A stretch of 33,081 nucleotides of DNA from a virus. This document shows, in pieces, positions 1 through 7,977 of the stretch. The position numbers and the translations under genes are program-made. Every line of letters begins with the position of its first letter. Position 1 is the stretch's first letter. The DNA is taken from IMG/VR virus record IMGVR_UViG_3300032240_001328, positions 1-33,081 of that record. One strand, written 5' to 3'. Below the pieces are notes generated by a model, which was not told the DNA's origin, did no database searches, and saw only the letters and a list, made by a program, of their open reading frames with translations.

Positions 1-1137
1 AGTTTAACAGTCAACAGCTTGACGGTAACAGGCTCAGGCTCAACTGGAAATATATCTGCTAATGCCATAACCGCCAACTCGGCCACAATCAATCAAGACG
101 TATTAATCAAAGGAAACTTGACAGTACAAGGTATTAGTGCAAACATTGGATCGGTAGATCTAACAGTAAATGACAGTATCATTAATTTGCACTCACCATC
201 TGATCTATCTCCATTGATCGCCGACGATGGAAAAGATATTGGTATTAAACTGCACTACTACAAAGGTAGTGATAGAGTTGCATTTTTTGGACGAGCAAAC
301 GATTCGGGATATTTTGAATGGTACGCATCAGGAATAGAAGATCAAAACGGTGTTTTTGTTGGAACCACTTACGGTACAATTAAAACAGCCAACTTGATAT
401 TGACAGAAAATGCATCTGTAACAGGCAATGTCACAGCAGGTAATATTTTAGGTACAGTTTACGGATCTGTAATTGGAACCCAACTAACTGGTACCTTACA
501 AACAGCCGCGCAAACTAACATTACCAGCGTAGGAACACTGGGTTCATTGGCAGTAACAGCAAACGTAACTGCTGGAAACTTGACAGCAAGCGCAGGAACA
601 CTAACAGTCACTAATGCAACTGTATCAGGAAATATTTCTGTAGGCAATATCTATACAAGCGGTAGCCTAACTACTGCAAGTATAGCCACTTCGGGCAATA
701 TTACTGTAGCCAACGTTGTTGCATCTGCTGGTGTATACGATGGTGGTAATCGAGTTGTAAGCACCAGTTCTGGCACAGGCAACTTGACAATTACAGGTTC
801 AGGAATAAAACTAACACAAGCTGGTCCAGGTGCAACCACAGTCGGTAGTAGCACAGCTATTCCAGTGGTGACAACTGACACTTTTGGTCGAGTTGTTGGA
901 TTGACCACTGCAACTATTACAACAACATTGAGCACAGCGGCCAATACCGGAACAGGTTCAGTCAGCCCGGGCGTATCAAGTTTGGGTGTGTACGGAACTG
1001 GTGGTGTAGTAACTACAGCAACCGGCGCCAACATAAACATTTCTTTATCCTCAACTAGTAACGGGTACGGAACAAGAACCGTTTCTGCTAGTGCTCCGTC
1101 CGGTGGTAGTGATGGAGATATTTGGTATCAGGTGTAA
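1..1137 (+). CDS. Tail-fibre/virion repeat protein, 5' truncated by window edge
   Basis: The frame is open from base 1, so the true start lies upstream; a TTG at 19 is only an internal codon. The visible 378 codons are Ser/Thr/Gly/Asn-rich with no charged catalytic pattern, typical of beta-structured phage fibres. Two modules recur in the neighbouring genes. One is a DSIINLHSPSDL...DDGKDIGIKLHYY block (bases about 160-330), also in the 1269-aa and 949-aa fibre genes. The other is a NRVVSTSSG...PGATTVGSS...TTDTFGRV block (about 745-960), also in the 772-aa fibre gene. Alternating GNVTAGN-type strands lie between them. It ends in a short Ser/Gly tail (SAPSGGSDGDIWYQV). The next gene starts 3 bases after the stop, so they are probably co-translated. 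The role as a distal tail or fibre component is inferred from composition and context. Confidence 0.7.
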   Translation, partial: SLTVNSLTVTGSGSTGNISANAITANSATINQDVLIKGNLTVQGISANIGSVDLTVNDSIINLHSPSDLSPLIADDGKDIGIKLHYYKGSDRVAFFGRANDSGYFEWYASGIEDQNGVFVGTTYGTIKTANLILTENASVTGNVTAGNILGTVYGSVIGTQLTGTLQTAAQTNITSVGTLGSLAVTANVTAGNLTASAGTLTVTNATVSGNISVGNIYTSGSLTTASIATSGNITVANVVASAGVYDGGNRVVSTSSGTGNLTITGSGIKLTQAGPGATTVGSSTAIPVVTTDTFGRVVGLTTATITTTLSTAANTGTGSVSPGVSSLGVYGTGGVVTTATGANINISLSSTSNGYGTRTVSASAPSGGSDGDIWYQV

Positions 1138-1140
1138 TCC

Positions 1141-3438
1141 ATGGCATCATTAAATGTAAAAAATGGAGGCAACTGGGTTCCGCCCAAAGAAACTTATGTT
1201 AAACAAAGTGGTGCTTGGACCAGAGTTAAAAAAGTATGGAATAATGTTTCTGGAGCATGGACTAATACATGGACAGCACCAAACATAGAGTTGTCTACAA
1301 CTTCTGTATCTCCAACCGGAGTAATCGAAAGCGTCAACTCTGGCACATATCCTGTAACAGTATACAACAGAGCAAGTGCTGGCCCACTGTTAGTGAACTC
1401 TGTCACACTTTCAAACAATACAAACATTGATCTGTTTACTGCTAGCCCAACAAGTGCAACTATTGCGTCTGGTGGATCTCAAATATTTAATCTTTCGTTT
1501 CAAAGTAATTCAACAGGATCTAGTTCAGCCACCATTAATTTTAACAATAATGCCGCAATTATAACTTCAAATACAGCATCAGTTAGTTATACTACAACTG
1601 CAAGTAAAATTGCTACGTTGACGGCTCCTGTTAGCGGATCGTATGCTTACGGAAACATTTATACAAGTTCAACAGGCCCTACAGGAGTTGTAGTTGCAAT
1701 TACAAATTCTGGACACGGAACACTAACTGTTGCTGGTGTTGTAGCACACAGTGGCGATGCCTATTCTCACAGTTTTAATTTTACACAAGGCGGTTCCTAT
1801 ACAGCATTTGGATCTAACTCAACTACGATCTCTGCAGGAACAACAAAAGCATTTACAGCCTATCCTGTTGCCGGCGCATCAGCTGGGTCGGCTTCTAGTT
1901 ATTTTACCATACTGTCAGACGACAACACTGGACACAGCTCAGTAACAGTTAATACAACAGCAACATTGGTAGTAGATACCACTCCAACATACGCAATCGC
2001 CCCGGGTGTGTCCTCAATCAACGAAGGCAGTAGTGTAACTTTTACAGTAACAACAACAAACGTTGCTAACGGTACAACATTATATTGGACAACTACAGGT
2101 ACTGTAAACTCGTCGGACTTTACCAGTGGCACAACCAGTGGTACTGTTACAATCAACAGCAATACTGGTACAATTACTAGAGCCATATCGGCTGACTCAA
2201 CAACTGAAGGTTCAGAGTCGTTTCAATTGCAACTCAGAACTGGTAGTACCAGTGGCACAGTACAAGCAACCAGTTCGTCTGTTACAATTAACGATACGTC
2301 AACAACTCCTGCACCGCCACCGTATAGTCCTCCATATGACTTTCAGTCTGGGTCGTATAGCTATAGCGCAGTCTATAATGATTCAACATCAGTTACAGTT
2401 AGATTAACCAATCCGGGAAACTATCCAATTACCTGGAACCCTGGTGTTGCTGGAACTATTGTGTCAAGCAGTAATACACAGGCAGTAATTAAAACCAAGT
2501 GGTCGTATTTAGACAGTATCAATTGGGGAACATCAGGATCTTACTCTTGGACTGTGACAGCAACATCGGGTAGTGACTATGCTACAACCACCTTAACTGT
2601 TTCTTATACTGCACCGGTGCCTCTTCAAATTGCCTGGGACTCGTCAACGTGGACTTTAAACTTATCAGCCGCCGGCTCATATAGTACCACTAGAACGCTA
2701 TCAGCAACAAGCGGGTCAGGCTCGGCCACAGTTCAAGAAACATCAAGGCCCTCGGCATTTAGTGTTTCTGTGGGGGGAGTAAGCAGTCCGGGCGCCACAA
2801 AGGACTATACGTTAAGCAGTGGAGGTTCAGTAACTGTTCCACTTGGAATAGTTGTTCCAGCTGGCACATTCCAAGGCACCTTTACTGGTTCGTTTACTGC
2901 GTTACCGTCCAGTGGACAAGCAAGTAAAAACGTAGACTGGTCAGCTACACTAACATATAACGAAACGTTTAACGCACCGTCAAGCCTTTTAGCACAAACT
3001 TCATACGACATTTATGTATTGGGAGGACAAGGCGGCACATTCTTTAGCTACAGTGGATACTCCAGTGGTGCTGGATATCTTGACACCAACGGAACTGGAC
3101 TGTTTTCTGGGGTGATGTGGCCATACGCAGGTACATTTACATATAATTTTAGTTTTCCGTCTACTGGACATACTAGAACATTTACAGCTTCGGTAGGTGC
3201 AAATGAAATATTTGTAAATTCTACTACTCCTCAAGCCAACGTTGCTTATGATGTTGCTATTAGGGGTGGCATACCAGGCGATTCATTTACATACTCTGGG
3301 TCAGCTAGCGGATCGGGATCAATAGATGCAAATGGTGAAGCTGTGTTTGCTGGACTGTCATTTCCGTCAGGCACATACACATTTAACTTCCACTTTAATT
3401 CGAGTGGGCATAATAGAACTTATTCGGTGACACTATAA
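1141..3438 (+). CDS. Large adhesin-like virion protein with Ig-like and Calx-beta-like domains
   Basis: 765 residues starting MASLNVKNGGNWVPP, with an AGGTG Shine-Dalgarno overlapping the end of the previous gene. The first 45 residues carry repeated W-containing turns (SGAWTRVKKVWNNVSGAWTN), a common N-terminal attachment element of phage tail proteins. Residues about 284-390 resemble a Calx-beta domain (EGSSVTFTV at the start, TTEGSESFQLQL near the end), followed by a proline-rich linker (PAPPPYSPPY). The final 150 residues contain two copies of a 70-75 residue sandwich module with the pattern GGxxGxxFxYSGxxSGxGxxDxNGxxxFxGxxxPxGTxTxNFxF (about 617-693 and 696-765). The same module continues in the next gene. 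It probably mediates adsorption or decorates the tail. No enzymatic motif was seen. Function is inferred from the domain types. Confidence 0.6.
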   Translation: MASLNVKNGGNWVPPKETYVKQSGAWTRVKKVWNNVSGAWTNTWTAPNIELSTTSVSPTGVIESVNSGTYPVTVYNRASAGPLLVNSVTLSNNTNIDLFTASPTSATIASGGSQIFNLSFQSNSTGSSSATINFNNNAAIITSNTASVSYTTTASKIATLTAPVSGSYAYGNIYTSSTGPTGVVVAITNSGHGTLTVAGVVAHSGDAYSHSFNFTQGGSYTAFGSNSTTISAGTTKAFTAYPVAGASAGSASSYFTILSDDNTGHSSVTVNTTATLVVDTTPTYAIAPGVSSINEGSSVTFTVTTTNVANGTTLYWTTTGTVNSSDFTSGTTSGTVTINSNTGTITRAISADSTTEGSESFQLQLRTGSTSGTVQATSSSVTINDTSTTPAPPPYSPPYDFQSGSYSYSAVYNDSTSVTVRLTNPGNYPITWNPGVAGTIVSSSNTQAVIKTKWSYLDSINWGTSGSYSWTVTATSGSDYATTTLTVSYTAPVPLQIAWDSSTWTLNLSAAGSYSTTRTLSATSGSGSATVQETSRPSAFSVSVGGVSSPGATKDYTLSSGGSVTVPLGIVVPAGTFQGTFTGSFTALPSSGQASKNVDWSATLTYNETFNAPSSLLAQTSYDIYVLGGQGGTFFSYSGYSSGAGYLDTNGTGLFSGVMWPYAGTFTYNFSFPSTGHTRTFTASVGANEIFVNSTTPQANVAYDVAIRGGIPGDSFTYSGSASGSGSIDANGEAVFAGLSFPSGTYTFNFHFNSSGHNRTYSVTL

Positions 3439-4061
3439 TGAATTTGAATAATCCTCCTTTTGACCCTGACTATAAATTACCAGACGATTATGTACAGCCA
3501 GCAGATCCTCCTGTGACTGTGGCGGAAGTTGAATACACTAGAACATATATAAATCCTAACCGTACTGTTTCTGTTGAGACTAGTGTTTTAACCTTTACAG
3601 AATCAGTTGATTCTCCAAACAAAGGATACACATCTCAACAGTTGACATTAACAATTAACGGTGGTGCACCCGGTACTTGGGTAAGCTACACTGGTGATGC
3701 TGTGGGCAGTATACAGCTGAATTCCAATGGATTTGCCAGTATAAAAATGAGCTTTTTAATAGCAGGTGAGTATGCGATTGCCCTGTATTTTGAAGGTACC
3801 GCACACAAACAACTGCACTTGCTTAAAATATACAGTCCTACAGTAGAAATACCGGTAACCGCAGAAAAAAACTTGCCTTTTATTTACTCAGTAAGTGGTG
3901 CTATTCCCAACACAGAATTAAAAATTAACGATTTTGCTGTGGGAAATTTTGACAATGAGGGCAGTTTATCAGGCACTGTAACTGTTGCTATTCCCGGAAA
4001 TTATTCCTTTACATTCAGCAGTGATAGCTGGACTGCAAGCCAAAAAATCACTGTTTGTTAA
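3438..4061 (+). CDS. Small Ig-like virion protein, partner of the preceding adhesin
   Basis: 207 residues. The ATG overlaps the stop of the preceding gene by one base (TAATG), which indicates translational coupling. After a proline/aspartate-rich leader (residues 1-27) and a linker, residues about 66-130 match the C-terminal sandwich module of the 765-aa gene: GGAPGTWVSYTG, GSIQLNSNG, then an AGEYAIALYF strand. Residues about 133-207 are a more diverged copy (VSGAIPNTELKIN, FDNEGSLSG, PGNYSFTFSSD). The two genes thus carry at least four copies of one module, and this gene may have split from its neighbour or may extend the same fibre. There is no signal peptide and no membrane segment. Function is unknown beyond probable virion appendage. 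Confidence 0.55.
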   Translation: MNLNNPPFDPDYKLPDDYVQPADPPVTVAEVEYTRTYINPNRTVSVETSVLTFTESVDSPNKGYTSQQLTLTINGGAPGTWVSYTGDAVGSIQLNSNGFASIKMSFLIAGEYAIALYFEGTAHKQLHLLKIYSPTVEIPVTAEKNLPFIYSVSGAIPNTELKINDFAVGNFDNEGSLSGTVTVAIPGNYSFTFSSDSWTASQKITVC

Positions 4062-4113
4062 AATAGTAACAGATTAATCCTAGCCTCCGCAAGACACAAT
4101 TTATTCTTGCTCT

Positions 4114-4121
4114 GGTAAATA
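4114..4121 (+). promoter_or_regulatory. T4-like late promoter element (GGTAAATA)
   Basis: TAAATA at 4116-4121 lies in the 82-base gap between genes, 22 bases before the 4144 ATG. A GGAGA Shine-Dalgarno at 4130-4134 lies between them. It resembles the T4 late element TATAAATA, read here as NNTAAATA. The assignment rests on recurrence of the motif at the same distance before other transcription units. Confidence 0.55.
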
Positions 4122-4143
4122 CATTAACCGGAGAAACAATGCC

Positions 4144-7100
4144 ATGGCTGTGACAAGAATAAAGAATAATCAGATCACTGATCAAACAATTACCTATACA
4201 AAACTGTTACCAGGTACACTTGTTGGATCAGTGTTTAATCCAGACATTACCCTTAATAGTAACATTACCGTTGTTGGTAACTTTACTGTAACGGGTGCAA
4301 CCAGTACTGTAAGCAGTACAAATACCTTTGTTAATGACCCATTACTAGTTTTAAATAACGGCTATACTGGTAGTATCAGCGGGTACGACATTGGTCTATT
4401 AATTAATCGTAACCTAAACTCTTTAGCATCCTACGGTTCTGTAAACACAGCGTTTACCTGGGACGAAGCCACAGGACAATTTCAGCTTATTGCCACAACC
4501 AACACCGGTGGCGCAATAACATCTCTCAATAACTCCGGTTGGGCTAACCTACAAATTGGTAACCTAACACAAATTTCTAGTAGCATTACCAGTGCAACTC
4601 CTAGTACAGATACTGTAACTGGCGCATTAAAAGTTGCAGGTGGTGTTGGTATTGGTGGCAGATTAAACGTAGCCGGTAACATTGCAGGAGCCGCAAGCCT
4701 AAGCATTGGCGGTACAAACTTTGATGCTAACTCAGCAACATTTGCACTAGTAAACAACACAATCAGCACATTGAACTTTGCTGGTAGCGCAACAACCATT
4801 AACATGGGCAATGCCAGTGGCACTACTAACATGTCTGGTATTGTCAAAGTTGCTGGCAACCTAGTGGCATTCAGTGGTACAGAAAGCACTAACAACACAA
4901 CTGGCGCATTGATAGTTGTTGGCGGTGCGGCCATCACAGCCAATGCCAACATTGGTGGAAACTTATTTGTAAAAGATACAATTACCAGCACTGGTAATTT
5001 AACTATTACACCAAAAGGCAATGTAGCATTCCAATCTGGTACAGAGTCAACAAGTACAACAACAGGTGCATTGGTTGTTACAGGTGGTGTTGGTATTGGT
5101 CGTCAACTCAGCGTCGGTGGCAATATTAACACAGCATCAAGTATAACTGTTGGCGGTATTGCGTTTGATGCAAATTCTACAACATTTAGTTTGGTAAATT
5201 CAGGTGTAACTACCTTGAACATGGCGGCCGCGGCCACAACAATCAATTTGGGCAATGCCAGTGGCACTACCAACATGTCTGGTATTGTCAAAGTTGCTGG
5301 CAATTTGGTAGCCTTTAGTGGACAGTCCAGCTCAGGTACAACAACAGGCGCTCTAGTAGTTGCAGGTGGCGCCGGCATTAGCGGAGCACTATATACTGGC
5401 AGTACTATCACTGCCAGCGGCAATATTGTTGCACAGTCCGGAACAGCCAGCTCAAGCACAACAACAGGTGCATTGATAGTGGCAGGTGGTGCTGGTGTTA
5501 CAGGTAACGTCAACGTTGGTGGTACAGTAATTACAGCTGGTATTAACAACAGCGGTATCTTTAACACAACAAACACAACAGCGGCCACAAGTATTTCAAC
5601 TGGTGCAATTATTACCGCAGGCGGCATTGGTGTAGCCAAAGATTCATGGTTTGGAGCCAACGTTACTATCTTGGGCAACTTGTCAGTTACAGGTCAAAGT
5701 GTTAGCATTGGTTCAAGTACATTGAGTGTATTAGACCCAATTATTAATTTGCATACCCCAAGTGACCTAACACCACTAACATCCGATGACGGCTTTGACA
5801 TTGGTCTGAAGATGCACTATTACAGTACTACACTTGGTGGCGGTACTGGTGATAACGCGGCGGCCTTGGTCCGCGCACACGACACAGGATATCTAGAGTG
5901 GTACGAAGCAGGTTCAGATACTGCCAACGTATTCACAGGAACACTTTATGGTACTATCAAGTCCGGCGGCCTGTTATTATCAAACAGCACCGTAAGTACC
6001 AGCACAACCTCGGGCGCATTGCGTGTGTCGGGCGGTGCAGGTATTGTTGGAGACACATACATTGGTGGCAAGTTTACCAGCTTAGGTAACATTGTTGCCC
6101 AGTCAGGAACAGTAACCACAAGCACAACAACAGGTGCACTGGTAGTCAATGGTGGCGCTGGTATTACTGGCTCAGCCTACGTAGGCGGAGTGCTAACAAC
6201 ATTGGGTAATGTTGTTGCTCAAAATAGCACAGCAAGTACAAACACAACAACAGGTGCTTTGGTAGTAACAGGCGGTGTTGGTATTGGTGGTAAAGTTTAT
6301 ACTGGCGACACAATCACAGCGGCTGGCAATATTGTGGCCAATGCTACAACTACCACAGTTGACGTTAATACTGGATCAATAGTTGCCAAGGGTGGTATTG
6401 GTGTAGCCGGAGTTGGTATATTTGGTGGTAATATAGTTTCAACAGCCACAACAACCACAGTTGATGTCAACACAGGCTCTATTGTGGCCAAAGGCGGATT
6501 GGGCGTAGCCGGAGTTGGTATATTTGGTGGCAACCTAGTTGCCAGCGCAACAACAGCAAGTACCAATACAACAACAGGTGCATTGATTGTCACAGGCGGT
6601 GTTGGCATTGGCGGCAAAGTATACACAGGCGACACGCTGACAACAGCAGGTAACATTGTGGCCAACGCCACAACAACCACAGTTGATGTCAACACCGGCT
6701 CTATTGTGGCCAAAGGCGGCATTGGTGTTGCAGGTGTTGGTATATTTGGCGGCAACGTTGTTCTTAATTCAGGCACAGCCAGCACAAACACAACAACAGG
6801 CGCACTAGTAGTTGTCGGCGGCATGGGCATCAGCGGTGTTGCAACACACGGTGGTAACATTGTGGCCGCAAGTGGAACAAACAGCACAAGCACCACAACA
6901 GGCGCAGTGGTAATCACAGCAGGCGGCGGACTGGGTGTCACTGGCAACGTGTTCATGGGCAACGGAGTTATTATTAACTCTGCTCAAACTTCTGGTAGCG
7001 AATTCTTTGTACGTGGTAAAAACGACACATCATTGATTTATGCCAAAGCTTCAACTGTTTACGACTCTGTAACAATTGGTGGATCTGCAACATCATCAAG

Positions 7101-7953
7101 CATTGTCAATGGCGCCAAGTTGAACATCAACAGTAATGATGCGTTTGTTATGCCACGTGGTACAACATCACAGCGTCCAGGCGCACAAGGCTTCACTGAC
7201 ATTGCCGGTATGATGCGTTTCAATACCAGCCAGAACATCATTGAATTCTATGATGGCACAAACTGGAACGGTGTTACATCAAACTTTACAGTCATTCAGT
7301 CACAGATATTTAACGGTGATGGTTCAACATTAACGTTTACACTAACAGCAATTGGATCAGCACAGGCAACTACCACTGGTTCAATGATTTATATCAACGG
7401 TACTGCACAGCAACCAACACTGGCCTACAGTATCAGCAACAACGTAATTACATTCACAGAAGCTCCAGCAATTGGTGACGTAATTGACGTTCGTGTATTG
7501 GTAACAACTTCAGTTGTTTCTAGTATTTCCAGTTCAAACGGTTTGATGAACGTGGCCACAGTAGATGGCGCCATCCAGTTCTTTACTGCAAAGCAAGGCG
7601 ACATTTCTAAACCTACTACATACATTGAACCAGGTGGTGCATTTGTTTCCAACGTTTCAAACGTATCTACTAGCACAAGTGCAACCACAGTTGACTACTT
7701 CTCAACTGGCACATATCGTAGTGCAAAATACAAAGCACAATCTACTTACAGTGGACAGTATGAAGTACAAGAAATGTTGGTAATCCACGATGGTACCAAC
7801 GCTTACATCTCCATGTACGGTGATGTCTATACCGGAGCCGCATCGTTGGGCGATTTCAGCGCAACTGTCAGCAGTGGTAACGTATTGGTACAATACACAG
7901 CAGTAAACTCAGGCACTCAAGTCCGAATGGCCAAAGAGTACTTTACAATTTAA
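4144..7953 (+). CDS. Giant repeat-built tail fibre protein with 15 TGALxVxGG repeats
   Basis: 1269 residues, starting MAVTRIKNNQITDQ. The ATG at 4144 is chosen because GGAGA lies 9 bases upstream; an ATG at 4139 is out of frame. Residues 1-140 form a non-repeated head. From about residue 149 to 940 there are 15 copies of a 35-65 residue unit with the core (S/N)TTTGALVVxGGxGIxG followed by an xYxGGxxTxxGNIVA strand. Residues about 520-606 are an inserted block (DPIINLHTPSDL...DDGFDIGLKMHYY...GYLEWYEAG) shared with two other fibre genes. The region near 995-1060 (FVMPRGTTSQRPG...MMRFNTSQNIIEFYDGTNW) is a typical C-terminal element of phage fibres. A 200-residue beta-rich tip follows. The protein is probably a long trimeric fibre shaft that reaches the host surface. 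The shaft repeats are typical of marine T4-like phages; the exact location on the virion is inferred. Confidence 0.7.
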   Translation: MAVTRIKNNQITDQTITYTKLLPGTLVGSVFNPDITLNSNITVVGNFTVTGATSTVSSTNTFVNDPLLVLNNGYTGSISGYDIGLLINRNLNSLASYGSVNTAFTWDEATGQFQLIATTNTGGAITSLNNSGWANLQIGNLTQISSSITSATPSTDTVTGALKVAGGVGIGGRLNVAGNIAGAASLSIGGTNFDANSATFALVNNTISTLNFAGSATTINMGNASGTTNMSGIVKVAGNLVAFSGTESTNNTTGALIVVGGAAITANANIGGNLFVKDTITSTGNLTITPKGNVAFQSGTESTSTTTGALVVTGGVGIGRQLSVGGNINTASSITVGGIAFDANSTTFSLVNSGVTTLNMAAAATTINLGNASGTTNMSGIVKVAGNLVAFSGQSSSGTTTGALVVAGGAGISGALYTGSTITASGNIVAQSGTASSSTTTGALIVAGGAGVTGNVNVGGTVITAGINNSGIFNTTNTTAATSISTGAIITAGGIGVAKDSWFGANVTILGNLSVTGQSVSIGSSTLSVLDPIINLHTPSDLTPLTSDDGFDIGLKMHYYSTTLGGGTGDNAAALVRAHDTGYLEWYEAGSDTANVFTGTLYGTIKSGGLLLSNSTVSTSTTSGALRVSGGAGIVGDTYIGGKFTSLGNIVAQSGTVTTSTTTGALVVNGGAGITGSAYVGGVLTTLGNVVAQNSTASTNTTTGALVVTGGVGIGGKVYTGDTITAAGNIVANATTTTVDVNTGSIVAKGGIGVAGVGIFGGNIVSTATTTTVDVNTGSIVAKGGLGVAGVGIFGGNLVASATTASTNTTTGALIVTGGVGIGGKVYTGDTLTTAGNIVANATTTTVDVNTGSIVAKGGIGVAGVGIFGGNVVLNSGTASTNTTTGALVVVGGMGISGVATHGGNIVAASGTNSTSTTTGAVVITAGGGLGVTGNVFMGNGVIINSAQTSGSEFFVRGKNDTSLIYAKASTVYDSVTIGGSATSSSIVNGAKLNINSNDAFVMPRGTTSQRPGAQGFTDIAGMMRFNTSQNIIEFYDGTNWNGVTSNFTVIQSQIFNGDGSTLTFTLTAIGSAQATTTGSMIYINGTAQQPTLAYSISNNVITFTEAPAIGDVIDVRVLVTTSVVSSISSSNGLMNVATVDGAIQFFTAKQGDISKPTTYIEPGGAFVSNVSNVSTSTSATTVDYFSTGTYRSAKYKAQSTYSGQYEVQEMLVIHDGTNAYISMYGDVYTGAASLGDFSATVSSGNVLVQYTAVNSGTQVRMAKEYFTI
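4600..6960 (+). repeat. Array of 15 degenerate TGAL-type coding repeats
   Basis: Within the 1269-aa gene, the sequence encoding TGALxVxGGxGI occurs 15 times at irregular spacing, interrupted by the inserted LHTPSDL block. Copies are well conserved as protein and moderately as DNA. Variants include SGALRV, TGAIIT and TGSIVAKGG. Four further copies occur in the 949-aa gene and three in the 772-aa gene. Confidence 0.85.
6337..6759 (+). repeat. Three near-identical ~102-bp repeats (TTTTVDVNTGSIVAKGG unit)
   Basis: Units at about 6337-6438, 6439-6540 and 6658-6759 all encode TTTTVDVNTGSIVAKGG(I/L)GVAG followed by VGIFGGN. The first two are in direct tandem. The third is separated by one ordinary TGAL repeat. 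Their DNA is much closer than that of the other repeats in the gene, which points to recent duplication. Confidence 0.8.
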
Positions 7954-7977
7954 TAGCCAACAGGGAGATATGGAACT

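Noticed and set aside
5890-6149. Small frames on both strands inside the giant fibre as nested genes.
   Set aside because: No ribosome site, no conserved motif, and composition follows the repeat sequence.
4600-6960. Regular repeats that could suggest a CRISPR array or non-coding repeat locus.
   Set aside because: The repeats keep one reading frame, vary at third positions and have no spacer pattern; they are coding repeats of a fibre.
459-7688. Long minus-strand open frames opposite the fibre genes, rich in Pro, Val and Thr.
   Set aside because: They mirror the repeated Thr/Gly/Ala codons of the sense genes, have no ribosome sites or family motifs, and overlap well-supported genes.
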